The notes under the pieces are model-generated. The model saw nothing but the letters and a program-made list of their open reading frames with translations. It did no database searches and was not told where the DNA came from. The translations under genes and the position numbers were made by a program. From Deltaproteobacteria bacterium (GTDB lineage Bacteria > Desulfobacterota_D > UBA1144 > Nemesobacterales > UBA2774), in contig JAJCZS010000045.1 in assembly GCA_029262275.1 (NCBI GenBank), forward strand, positions 1 through 56,308: a stretch of 56,308 nt of DNA, written 5' to 3'. Below, piece after piece: positions 1 through 7,709 of the stretch. Positions within the stretch are counted from its first letter, which is position 1, and each line of letters starts with the position of its first letter.

Positions 1-100
1 CAATAAATATATAAATATAGGGTCTCATAATTCCTGTCTCCGTTTACTACTAAAAGCGATAGTGTTTATTACCCTATACGGTGATTACCGTCTAATAGAT

Positions 101-1450
101 TCATTCTCCTCTCTGGACCTTCCACCAGTCACCTGCTCTTAATAGAAGTGCTCTTGCGTACTCTGCGTGAGACCACATAAGAGGGGCAGCGAACTGTATA
201 TAGCCGCCTTCTGAAAGCTTGTCATCTCTTATTATGCAGTGGCTTCCTGTTTCCTCATAAGATTTTTGCATGTGGTTTGCTTCTTCTAATATCTTATCAA
301 AGTCTACGTTGTCTAGTAGGATCGGCTTGTAGAACTCTTTTTGAAAGTCTATGCCCGGACTCCATTCTCTCTCCATAAACTCTTCAAATCTCCGGCAAGT
401 TGAAAGGTGCTCGGGGATCTCTCCCTTCTCGTTCTTATAGGAATCAATCATCCCGAGTAGTTCATCACCTCTGGATTTATTTCCGTTCCAAAAATGGTAT
501 TGTGCTAAAACAGCCGTGTACTGAAGCCACGGACCATTGCCTGCGTGAACATGTGTTGAGAAATCTTTGTAGAAAGGCAGATAACGCATTATCATTCCCA
601 ACTCAGGGTCCCATAATTGTTTCTCCAGATAACGCACACCATTATCCATCTGAGTTTTATAGTGAAGAAAACCAAAGTAAAAAGGGCTAAGGAGTGTGAA
701 GTCTGGCCTCATATCCCTAGTGCCGTCAGGAGCTGTTCTTCTAATATATCTATTGTCTCCAATAAATAATTCACTCACTGAATATAAGAACTGGTGGCGG
801 AAATTAAGAAAACCTGGTTTTATGATATTTTTTTTATCCTTTTTGTCAGCTACTTCATTAGCGAGAGAATAAGCATATAGGAATGAGAAATTGACCCAGC
901 AGGTGTAACCCTCTTCCATTGCTGATTCGTGAATGGAAGTTGTTGAATAGAAAAGGTTGAGTTCCTTCTCATATAGATAAGTATAGCTATAATCAAGAGC
1001 TTTATTTATACAGACAAAGAAATCATCCATATCTTTTACTTCTCTTTTTAAAAAGCGCGCAGTAAGGAGGTAGTTACATATTATTGCAATTCCGTGAGCT
1101 ACGTTGTCTTCCTGCTTATAAATACTCTTGTCCTCTCCATCTAAGCTGTAGCGCTGTCCCCAGCTACCTTTATCTGAGATACAATCTTTCATGAAATAAG
1201 CCATGGACTTCAGTATTTCAAAAGCCTGTTCCCGGCAGTCATAATCATTTGTAGACCCAGCCAGCCTTCTCAATAACTGAGTGGCACAGTTGGTATCTCT
1301 AGGATATACGTAGGGGTAACGGGAAGTAGGAGGAGAGGCTAATAAAAGTCTGCCGTATTTCTTGTTTTCAATAGTGCATTTTAGGATGATTCCCATATGC
1401 TCATTCAATTGATCATTGAGTTTGTCTAGCTCTTTAGTTCTTTTTCCCAT
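101..1450 (-). CDS. GH15-type glucoamylase-like glycosidase
   Basis: Predicted six-hairpin (alpha/alpha barrel) glycosidase of the GH15 glucoamylase type, which removes glucose from the non-reducing ends of alpha-glucans. Family marks are an early aromatic-rich block with YPRDTNCA near residue 50, an internal QEDNVAHG stretch near 115, and a C-terminal PLMWSHAEYARALL block typical of GH15 enzymes. At 449 residues it is about the size of the catalytic domain alone; the N-terminal beta-sandwich of bacterial glucoamylases is absent. There is no signal peptide, so it is probably cytoplasmic and may act on glycogen or trehalose-type substrates. The start is supported by a GGGAGGA ribosome site 7 nt upstream. 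It is the last gene of a minus-strand run behind the anti-sigma gene. Family is fairly sure; substrate is not. Confidence 0.75.
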   Translation of the reverse strand: MGKRTKELDKLNDQLNEHMGIILKCTIENKKYGRLLLASPPTSRYPYVYPRDTNCATQLLRRLAGSTNDYDCREQAFEILKSMAYFMKDCISDKGSWGQRYSLDGEDKSIYKQEDNVAHGIAIICNYLLTARFLKREVKDMDDFFVCINKALDYSYTYLYEKELNLFYSTTSIHESAMEEGYTCWVNFSFLYAYSLANEVADKKDKKNIIKPGFLNFRHQFLYSVSELFIGDNRYIRRTAPDGTRDMRPDFTLLSPFYFGFLHYKTQMDNGVRYLEKQLWDPELGMIMRYLPFYKDFSTHVHAGNGPWLQYTAVLAQYHFWNGNKSRGDELLGMIDSYKNEKGEIPEHLSTCRRFEEFMEREWSPGIDFQKEFYKPILLDNVDFDKILEEANHMQKSYEETGSHCIIRDDKLSEGGYIQFAAPLMWSHAEYARALLLRAGDWWKVQRGE

Positions 1451-1482
1451 CGTTATATCCTCCCTATATTTCTTTAGGTGCT

Positions 1483-2259
1483 CTATAGTGCTCCTACTAA
1501 ATAGGTCTCACCTGTAGGATGAGGCATACCGCCTTCAGGTTCAAGAGTAACAAGCACTTGCATGTCTTTTGATGGTTTTGGCATAGAGTCTATTTCCATC
1601 ATACTTTGGCCTTTTTTATTTACAACAAAAGTTCCAAGACTAACAGGCTCGTTGTTTTCCATACACCAAACTTGATATTCCATTCCTTCATCAAGAGTAG
1701 GTATGTTAGATACTAATAACAATGCCCCTGTAGTGTCTTTATCCCACATAAGTTTCCCTGAAGAGTTTAAATCAGACATGGTCCCTGCAAGTTTTACTGT
1801 TTCCACATTCGGGTCCAGCATAAAATCCATCATATCTGTATCTTTTTGAAGACTGGCTTGGAGACTCTCTAGACCCTGTTTCTGATTTGTAAGTTCATTC
1901 CGTAAAGACATATTGTTTACAAAAAGAATTATCAATAATCCGACTGCTACAGCAGATCCTAGATTTAGCCACATTGGTTTAATTGTGCTCCAGAAGCTCT
2001 TTGTCTCGGTTTTTAGAGGCGCAGGCTCTTGCTCATCTATTTTCTGAAATATTTGACTCTCGATCTGAGGAGATAGAGGGCTGTCATCCAAAGAATAAGC
2101 GAGTGAGGATAAAACAAGTTCGTTGTCTCTTAATACTTGCAGACAAATCTCGCAACCTGTTCCCAAGTGCTCTTCTAACATTCTCAGCTCATAGCCTTTT
2201 AATAAACCTAGTGAGAATAATGTTAGTTCGTCTTGGTATTTTTCTTTATTGTGGCTCAT
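1483..2259 (-). CDS. RskA-like anti-sigma factor, membrane-bound
   Basis: Anti-sigma factor that should hold the sigma factor encoded immediately upstream. The N-terminal ~70 residues form an anti-sigma domain with a His and two Cys near residues 31-39 (HLGTGCEIC). One membrane segment lies near residues 95-112, and the outer C-terminal half matches the RskA domain (YQVWCMENNEPVSLGTF, residues ~195-211). The start codon follows the sigma stop directly (TAGATG), so translation is coupled, and an AGAGGA site sits about 9 nt upstream. The architecture predicts release of the sigma factor by regulated proteolysis after an envelope signal. The signal itself cannot be read from sequence. Confidence 0.85.
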   Translation of the reverse strand: MSHNKEKYQDELTLFSLGLLKGYELRMLEEHLGTGCEICLQVLRDNELVLSSLAYSLDDSPLSPQIESQIFQKIDEQEPAPLKTETKSFWSTIKPMWLNLGSAVAVGLLIILFVNNMSLRNELTNQKQGLESLQASLQKDTDMMDFMLDPNVETVKLAGTMSDLNSSGKLMWDKDTTGALLLVSNIPTLDEGMEYQVWCMENNEPVSLGTFVVNKKGQSMMEIDSMPKPSKDMQVLVTLEPEGGMPHPTGETYLVGAL

Positions 2260-2973
2260 CTAATTCAAATCCTCTATATACGGCATAATTTTATCTTTTA
2301 ATTTCATTACACCCAATCTTATTCTGGTTTTTATTGTTCCAACTGGTGTGTCCAATTTCTCTGCGGTTTCCACATGGGTAAATCCTTCAAAGTAAACCAG
2401 TTCTATAGCTTTGCGTTGATCTTCAGGCAATGAGTCGAGAGCTTGTCTTATTACATTTCTGCTCTCTTCCCTATCTTCTATAGTACGAGATAAGTCCTCA
2501 TTTGAGTTCACTTTTTCTTCGTCAATCTCAATATTCTTTGCTTTATAACCTAAGGTTCTTAGTTTGTCGATTGATCGGCTTCTAGCAATATTGAGAACCC
2601 AAGTGGATACAGCTCCCCTATCAGGATCATACGTATATGCTTTATTCCAGACTTGTAAGAAGATCTCCTGCACTACTTCTTCAGCATCTTCCTTGTCTCT
2701 TAGCATTCTAAGTGCTAGGTTGTAAGTTACTTGAGAAAAACGGGAGTAAATTTCTTTAAACGCAGTCTTGTCGCCATTTTTTACTTGACTAATTAACTCT
2801 TGATCTAGTTCTCGATTAGATTTTTGTTGCATAACCGGAATACCAACCAACCTTTGAACCATTGTAGTTAAATCATAATTTTTGTCAATCGTTAGTCCCG
2901 TGTTTTGGTAATTGGAGTTATATGGCTTACGTTCAATAATACAGATATTGAAAATTGTCTGGTTAGCTAGCAT
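2260..2973 (-). CDS. ECF sigma factor (SigK-like)
   Basis: RNA polymerase sigma factor of the extracytoplasmic-function group. Region 2 (DAEEVVQEIFLQVWNKAY and a following TWVLNIARSRSIDKLR block) and region 4 (LPEDQRKAIELVYFEGFTH, then the helix-turn-helix VGTIKTRIRLGV) are both complete. The open frame gives 237 residues. A start at the internal ATG at 2832 would give about 190 residues, the usual ECF length, and the first 47 residues look unlike a sigma factor; a GGA-type ribosome site lies 15 nt before the upstream ATG, so the choice is open. It is coupled to the anti-sigma gene downstream and lies 33 bp after another ECF sigma gene. Confidence 0.88.
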   Translation of the reverse strand: MLANQTIFNICIIERKPYNSNYQNTGLTIDKNYDLTTMVQRLVGIPVMQQKSNRELDQELISQVKNGDKTAFKEIYSRFSQVTYNLALRMLRDKEDAEEVVQEIFLQVWNKAYTYDPDRGAVSTWVLNIARSRSIDKLRTLGYKAKNIEIDEEKVNSNEDLSRTIEDREESRNVIRQALDSLPEDQRKAIELVYFEGFTHVETAEKLDTPVGTIKTRIRLGVMKLKDKIMPYIEDLN

Positions 2974-3006
2974 TTTTGAACTAAATGTTCCTTTCTCTTA
3001 GATTCT

Positions 3007-3699
3007 TTATAAATAACCTGATATTTTTTCTTTAAGTGCAAGCCTTGTTCTTAAGACCCTTGATTTAACTGCTGAGATTGATAGACCCAAAGATTCTCCA
3101 ACCTCGGCATTTGAGAAGCCTTTTATGTCTTTTAGCTGAAATATCTTTTTATTGCTCTCATTTAATTCGCCTACAGCGCGCCCTATTATGTTCCTTGTTT
3201 GCTGGGAAAGCATCATTTCATCAGGTGTTTTAGCCCAAAGGGGCAGGGTAGGGAATTGGTTTGTATAATAATCCTCAAAAATTACTTCTTTTTTAGTTCT
3301 TTTGTTTGAATCGTTTAAATATTTATAGCATGTATTTAATGTTACTTTATAGAGCCAAGTTGAGAATTTAGAGTTCCCTTTAAAGGTATGTAGCTTCGTT
3401 ACCAGTATTAAAAATACATCTTGTTTAATTTCCTCTGCATCATGACTGTTTCGACACAATTTCGTTGCAAAACCTATGATAATATCATTGTATCGACTGG
3501 CAATTTCATTAAAAGCCTCCTCACTTTTACTATCTACATATATTGCTACTAGGGCTTCATCTGAAGCCTCACAATAATTAAAGGGTAGAGAGTGTAAATT
3601 CTTTTCCTTACTATCGTCGGCAACTACTTCTCTGTGATATTCACGATTATGTTGATAGGAATCTTCAGTAATTTTAAGTGCAGTGTTGGATTGTTTCAT
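3007..3699 (-). CDS. ECF sigma factor
   Basis: A second ECF sigma factor, only distantly similar to the one 33 bp downstream. The N-terminal ~45 residues are a polar extension. Region 2 follows (EEAFNEIASRYNDII; DAEEIKQDVFLILVTK; STWLYKVTLNTCYKYL), and region 4 contains IFQLKDIKGFSNAEVGESL and the HTH segment SAVKSRVLRTRLALK. The start is supported by an AGGAG site 8 nt upstream. No anti-sigma gene of its own is adjacent; the RskA-like gene two places downstream may serve one or both sigma factors. A 20-bp dyad lies about 83 bp upstream of the start codon. Confidence 0.88.
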   Translation of the reverse strand: MKQSNTALKITEDSYQHNREYHREVVADDSKEKNLHSLPFNYCEASDEALVAIYVDSKSEEAFNEIASRYNDIIIGFATKLCRNSHDAEEIKQDVFLILVTKLHTFKGNSKFSTWLYKVTLNTCYKYLNDSNKRTKKEVIFEDYYTNQFPTLPLWAKTPDEMMLSQQTRNIIGRAVGELNESNKKIFQLKDIKGFSNAEVGESLGLSISAVKSRVLRTRLALKEKISGYL

Positions 3700-3781
3700 A
3701 TATTTAACGTCTCCTATTTGTAGTATGACAAATATGATGAATCTGCTTACAGTTAAATATACGAAGCGGGCCTATATTTGG

Positions 3782-3801
3782 TTCCATTTAACTAAATGGA
3801 A
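3782..3801. promoter_or_regulatory. 20-bp inverted repeat upstream of an ECF sigma gene
   Basis: TTCCATTTA and TAAATGGAA are perfectly complementary arms separated by two bases. The dyad lies between the marC stop and the sigma gene start, 83 bp before the sigma start codon. There is no T-run on either side, so a protein-binding operator is likelier than a terminator. It may take part in autoregulation of the sigma gene. Confidence 0.4.
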
Positions 3802-3843
3802 TTACGATGAGTGATTTAAGAAGGTTAGTCGAGAAGGATTTAG

Positions 3844-4473
3844 TTAGGCAAGTCCCGGGAAGAGAGCCTTAAACCCATTTGCCATCATACCAAAGGCAAT
3901 AGAAGCAAGGATTATTCCCATAATACGGGTTACGATATTGATCCCCGATGGACCCAACATACGACTTACTGGTGCCGAGAAATAGAATGCAATCCAGAGG
4001 ATTAAGGCAATAATTATTGAGACTGCTGTTATCATCAACTTGTCATCAATTGTTGAGTAATGATGAGTGTTAACAACTATTGTTGTTATAGCACCCGGGC
4101 CTGCAACTATAGGAATGGCAATAGGGACAACAGCTACATTGGTCTTAGCTTCTGCATCAGATTGATCTTTCTCTCCATGATGTATGGGGCTTGTCTTTGC
4201 ATGGAGCATAGATATACCCATAAGCGCAATTATGAGGCCCCCAGCTGTTTCAAAAGATGCAATATCAATTCCAAATGCTCTAAGAATCAGATCCCCTGAC
4301 CATGTGACTAGGATAAGGATTATTAGAATCGCTACACCTGCAACAAGAGCAGTCTTCCTTTTTTCTTTAACTGTCTTGTCGCCCGTCAGACTGGCAAAAA
4401 TAGCCAGGTTTCCAATAGGGTTCGTAATGGCGAGCATTGCGATAACAAAAGTGATAAGTTCAGCTTTACTCAT
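3844..4473 (-). CDS. MarC family integral membrane protein
   Basis: Six-helix inner-membrane protein of the MarC/NAAT family, whose transport role is poorly defined. The N-terminal ITNPIGNLAIFASLTGD block, the central PIAIPIVAGPGAITT motif and the late NIVTRIMGIILASIAFGMM block are diagnostic. At 209 residues it has full family length. No good ribosome site precedes the ATG. A possible promoter lies so close upstream that the transcript could be nearly leaderless. Despite the name, members are not proven multidrug pumps. Confidence 0.85.
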   Translation of the reverse strand: MSKAELITFVIAMLAITNPIGNLAIFASLTGDKTVKEKRKTALVAGVAILIILILVTWSGDLILRAFGIDIASFETAGGLIIALMGISMLHAKTSPIHHGEKDQSDAEAKTNVAVVPIAIPIVAGPGAITTIVVNTHHYSTIDDKLMITAVSIIIALILWIAFYFSAPVSRMLGPSGINIVTRIMGIILASIAFGMMANGFKALFPGLA

Positions 4474-4485
4474 GGTCTTGAGCAG

Positions 4486-4514
4486 ATTATTACCGTTAAT
4501 AATTTAAAGGTCAA
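4486..4514 (-). promoter_or_regulatory. possible sigma70-type promoter for marC
   Basis: On the minus strand TTGACC (4509-4514) is followed after 16 nt by TAATAA (4487-4492). The -10 region overlaps a dyad with arms ATTATTA (4486-4492) and TAATAAT (4497-4503). Transcription would start within about 10 nt of the marC ATG at 4473, which suits the missing ribosome site. AT-richness makes chance matches common. Confidence 0.25.
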
Positions 4515-4638
4515 ACAAGTCTCATCTACAACTGATATAGCATCAATATAGTTTTAAAATAAAGCTTTAAATGGCCTTATATTATAGTTAGTTCTCTATA
4601 ATTATTTGCTAGGTAATGAAGTGCGAAAATTATTTTTC

Positions 4639-4666
4639 TTGCCTATGGATATTTCATAGCTATATT
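4639..4666 (+). promoter_or_regulatory. possible sigma70-type promoter for htrA
   Basis: TTGCCT (4639-4644), a 16-nt spacer and TATATT (4661-4666) lie upstream of the protease gene. The expected start point near 4673 leaves a short leader carrying the AAGGAGG ribosome site at 4686-4692. Confidence 0.4.
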
Positions 4667-4696
4667 ATTTCTAGAACAAAAATCTAAGGAGGCTTT

Positions 4697-6238
4697 ATGA
4701 AACGCCCATTAGCATTATTTATTTATATCCCAGTACTCTTTTTATTGGCAGCATCAATCGCATGTGAAAGACCGGATGGAGTCAGTGTTTCTAAAGACAC
4801 TTCGCCTGCTAAAGAAACACAAGCAACAACAGATTCTAAAACTGAGAAAGCCTCTGAAACTAAACAACACAAATCTGCAGTATCAAATCTTCAAGGGACA
4901 GAGCAATTTCCTTCTTTTGCAGATCTTGTAGAAAAATTACAACCATCTGTAGTAAACATCAGCACAACCAATGTTGTTAAGCAAAGAAGCCCTTTCCAAA
5001 GAGGCCCAGGGGCACCGAATGATCCATTTAATGAATTCTTTGAGAAGTTCTTTGGGGGACAAGGTGGTCCTGGAAAGGAATTTAAACGCCAAGGTCTCGG
5101 ATCAGGATTCATTATGACTGAGGACGGATATGTAGTTACCAATAATCATGTGATAGATAGAGCAGAAGATATTGATGTCATTTTACAAAATGGTGATAAA
5201 TATGAAGCCAAGGTCGTTGGTAAAGATCCAAAGACTGACCTAGCAGTTTTAAAGATTGAGCCTGATGGTAAAGTTCCGGCGGTTCAATTCGGTGATTCTG
5301 AGAATCTTAGAATTGGTGATTGGGTTATAGCTATAGGTAACCCCTTTGGCTTGGGTTATACCGTAACTGCAGGGATTGTAAGCGCTAAAGGCCGTTCTTT
5401 AGGGCTTGGAGCATATGATGATTTCATACAGACTGATGCATCACTTAACCCAGGTAACAGCGGTGGACCGCTGTTTAATCTAAAAGGCGAGGTTGTAGGT
5501 GTTAATACTGCAATAGTTGCAAGAGGTCAGGGCATAGGGTTTGCAATACCTATAGATTTGGCAGAATTTGTTATTGATCAGCTTAAATCCGACGGCAAGG
5601 TTGTCAGAGGATGGTTGGGCATATATGTGCAAAAGATAACACCAGAGATTGCATCCAGTTTTGGTCTCAAAGAAGATGAAGGAGCTTTAGTTAGCGATCT
5701 TGCTCCCGATGGACCGGCTGAGAAGGCGGGAATTAAAAGAGGGGATGTAATAGTAGAATTTGATGGCAAGAAGGTTAAAGATATTTCCGACATTACAAGT
5801 TACTCAGCTGAGACTGCTCCTGGGACTGAAGTAGAAGTAAAAGTGATTGAAGATGGTAAACCAAAGACAATAAAAATTACGCTTGGGGAGTTTCCTGACC
5901 AGAAAACGAAAGCAGAAACAGAAGTTAGCGAGAATCTTGGCATTAGAGTAAAACAACTTACTCCACAGGTTGCAGAAAGATACAATTTGGCTCAGGATGA
6001 AGGTGTAATAATATCAGATCTTCAGCAGGGTAGTGCGGCTTCAAATGCTGGACTCAAAATAGGCGACATAATCTTAGAAATAGATAAAAGTCCTATAAAA
6101 ACATTAGCCAACTACTCAGATGTGCTAAAAGATATCAAGCCTGGCGATACGGCATTATTTCTTGTAAAGAGAGGAAACAATACGATATATGCAGCTGTAA
6201 GGGTTAACAAGGACGAAAAAGAAGATCAGAAAGAATAA
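4697..6238 (+). CDS. degP: HtrA/DegP-type periplasmic serine protease (Do family)
   Basis: Envelope quality-control protease and chaperone. A hydrophobic export signal ends in SIAC at residue 23, which could be a non-ideal lipobox. A Ser/Thr/Lys-rich linker follows, then the trypsin-like domain with the full catalytic triad: His151 in NNHVID, Asp181 in TDLAVLK and Ser255 in GNSGGP. Two PDZ domains occupy about residues 300-390 and 410-500, as in DegP. The Gly/Phe-rich PFNEFFEKFFGG segment before the protease domain is the usual LA-loop region. The start is certain from an AAGGAGG site 4 nt upstream. It stands alone, next to two ECF sigma genes that could control envelope stress, but no direct link is visible. 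Confidence 0.93.
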   Translation: MKRPLALFIYIPVLFLLAASIACERPDGVSVSKDTSPAKETQATTDSKTEKASETKQHKSAVSNLQGTEQFPSFADLVEKLQPSVVNISTTNVVKQRSPFQRGPGAPNDPFNEFFEKFFGGQGGPGKEFKRQGLGSGFIMTEDGYVVTNNHVIDRAEDIDVILQNGDKYEAKVVGKDPKTDLAVLKIEPDGKVPAVQFGDSENLRIGDWVIAIGNPFGLGYTVTAGIVSAKGRSLGLGAYDDFIQTDASLNPGNSGGPLFNLKGEVVGVNTAIVARGQGIGFAIPIDLAEFVIDQLKSDGKVVRGWLGIYVQKITPEIASSFGLKEDEGALVSDLAPDGPAEKAGIKRGDVIVEFDGKKVKDISDITSYSAETAPGTEVEVKVIEDGKPKTIKITLGEFPDQKTKAETEVSENLGIRVKQLTPQVAERYNLAQDEGVIISDLQQGSAASNAGLKIGDIILEIDKSPIKTLANYSDVLKDIKPGDTALFLVKRGNNTIYAAVRVNKDEKEDQKE

Positions 6239-6282
6239 TTCTTCTAAAAAAACATATCTTGTAGACTTTAACAAAGCCTTTA

Positions 6283-6312
6283 TTGACAAGAGATAACATT
6301 TCGTGAGACAAT
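6283..6312 (+). promoter_or_regulatory. sigma70-type promoter for the NDH-2 gene
   Basis: A perfect TTGACA (-35, 6283-6288) is followed after 18 nt by GACAAT (6307-6312, four of six matches to the -10 consensus). It lies about 70 nt upstream of the NDH-2 start codon. An inverted pair ACATGC/GCATGT (6323-6328 and 6344-6349) lies in the leader. Confidence 0.45.
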
Positions 6313-6383
6313 GGATGGTAGTACATGCATAAGCGGTAATGTAGCATGTCTTGCTTAAGATTATTAAGGAGGGCAAGGGCCAG

Positions 6384-7709
6384 ATGGCTGATCAAAGTAC
6401 TAAGCGCATCCTAATACTTGGCGGAGGTTTTGCAGGATTAGAAGCTGCAGAAACTCTTGAGAAAATCTTTTCAGAAAAAGATAACGTAGAAATAACATTA
6501 ATAAGTAAAGACAACTACTTAGTCTTTACCTCTATGTTAGCTGAAGTGGTTTCTAGCAGCATTGAGGCTAAACATGTTGTTATACCTCTTAGAGAATGCC
6601 TTAATAGAACTACCTTTAAAGAGCTTGAAGTACAAAGTATAGATCTAAAGAAGAAAGTAGTTGTGGGTTACCATTTTCATACCTGCGAAACTTTTGATAT
6701 TGAATATGACTACCTTATTATTGCCATGGGCTCCATAACTGGTTATCACAACGTGCCCGGCGCTGAGCAATACTCTTTCCCCCTAAAAAATCTTGCAGAT
6801 GCTATGGTTTTAAGAAGCCACGTGATTGATATGTTTGAAAGGGCCGATTTAGAACAGGATCCGGATGTTAGAAAACGTTTGCTTACATTTGCAGTGGTTG
6901 GTGGAGGTTATACGGGTATTGAAGTGGCTGCTGAGCTTAATGACTTTGTATCCTCTAGCAAACGGTTTTATAAACATGTAAAAGCAGATGAAGTTAAAGT
7001 TGTTGTAATAGATCCTGGCGATAGGATTATGCATGAGATGAGTGAAGGGCTTGCAGAGTATGGTCTTAAGTTACTCAAAAAACGCGGTATGGAGTTTCGT
7101 CTGCAAACAAGAGTCGCCGGTGTTACAGCTGATTCAGTAGAAATACAGGACAGCGGTAAGATAGAAACTCATACGGCTATATGGGCCGCAGGAACAGCTC
7201 CTCAACCTGTTATAGCTGCACTACCCATAGCTGATAAAAGAGGAAAAATTGAGGTGAACGAATTTATGGAGGTAGCCGATTACCCTGGAGTATGGGCTCT
7301 TGGGGATTGTGCTGTCATTCCTGACCCTCATACGGGTAAGCCATATCCTCCTACAGCACAGCATGCTATTCGTGAGGGTGCCAGAGCGGCTCAAAATGTA
7401 GCTGCAGTAATTAAGGAAAAGGATGATGATAGAAGAGCTTTCGTATTTCACACTCAGGGGATGCTTGCGCCTCTTGGGCATAGATCAGCTGTTGCGGATA
7501 TAAAAGGTTTTAAATTCTCAGGATTTTTTGCCTGGCTTATGTGGAGAGCCATTTATCTTGGCAAACTGCCGGGCTGGGACAGAAAAATAAGGGTCGCGAT
7601 TGACTGGTTCTTAGATATCTTCCTTCCAAAGGATATGGTTCAGCTTAAGTTTTTAATGAAAGGCCGTGAGGCTCCTCAGTCTTCTCCCGATGATAAATCT
7701 GCTTCCTGA
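6384..7709 (+). CDS. ndh: type II NADH:quinone oxidoreductase-like flavoprotein
   Basis: Two-dinucleotide-binding flavoprotein of the NDH-2 type, which passes electrons from NADH to quinone without pumping protons. The FAD-binding ILILGGGFAGLEAAE lies at the N-terminus, the NADH-binding VVGGGYTGIEVAAEL is mid-protein, and an ALGDCAVIPD motif closes the second FAD site. The C-terminal GFFAWLMWRAIYLGKLPGW amphipathic stretch is the usual membrane contact. The ATG at 6384 is chosen over one at 6351 because AAGGAGG (6366-6372) precedes it by 11 nt. Its last 34 bp overlap the convergent cytochrome b gene. A second NDH-2-like gene lies at 42.3-43.7 kb. Confidence 0.85.
   Translation: MADQSTKRILILGGGFAGLEAAETLEKIFSEKDNVEITLISKDNYLVFTSMLAEVVSSSIEAKHVVIPLRECLNRTTFKELEVQSIDLKKKVVVGYHFHTCETFDIEYDYLIIAMGSITGYHNVPGAEQYSFPLKNLADAMVLRSHVIDMFERADLEQDPDVRKRLLTFAVVGGGYTGIEVAAELNDFVSSSKRFYKHVKADEVKVVVIDPGDRIMHEMSEGLAEYGLKLLKKRGMEFRLQTRVAGVTADSVEIQDSGKIETHTAIWAAGTAPQPVIAALPIADKRGKIEVNEFMEVADYPGVWALGDCAVIPDPHTGKPYPPTAQHAIREGARAAQNVAAVIKEKDDDRRAFVFHTQGMLAPLGHRSAVADIKGFKFSGFFAWLMWRAIYLGKLPGWDRKIRVAIDWFLDIFLPKDMVQLKFLMKGREAPQSSPDDKSAS

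Noticed and set aside
1-100. Hairpin ACGGT-AATC-ACCGT after the GH15 gene as a terminator
   Set aside because: Five base pairs with no following T-run on the minus strand; not enough support.
400-690. Plus-strand 96-codon frame
   Set aside because: It lies wholly inside the GH15-like gene on the other strand, has no family motif and no ribosome site; it is a shadow frame.
2833-2973. 47-residue N-terminal extension of the second ECF sigma factor
   Set aside because: Not rejected outright, but it is unlike sigma region 1 or 2; I treat the ATG at 2832 as an equally likely start and do not call an extra domain.
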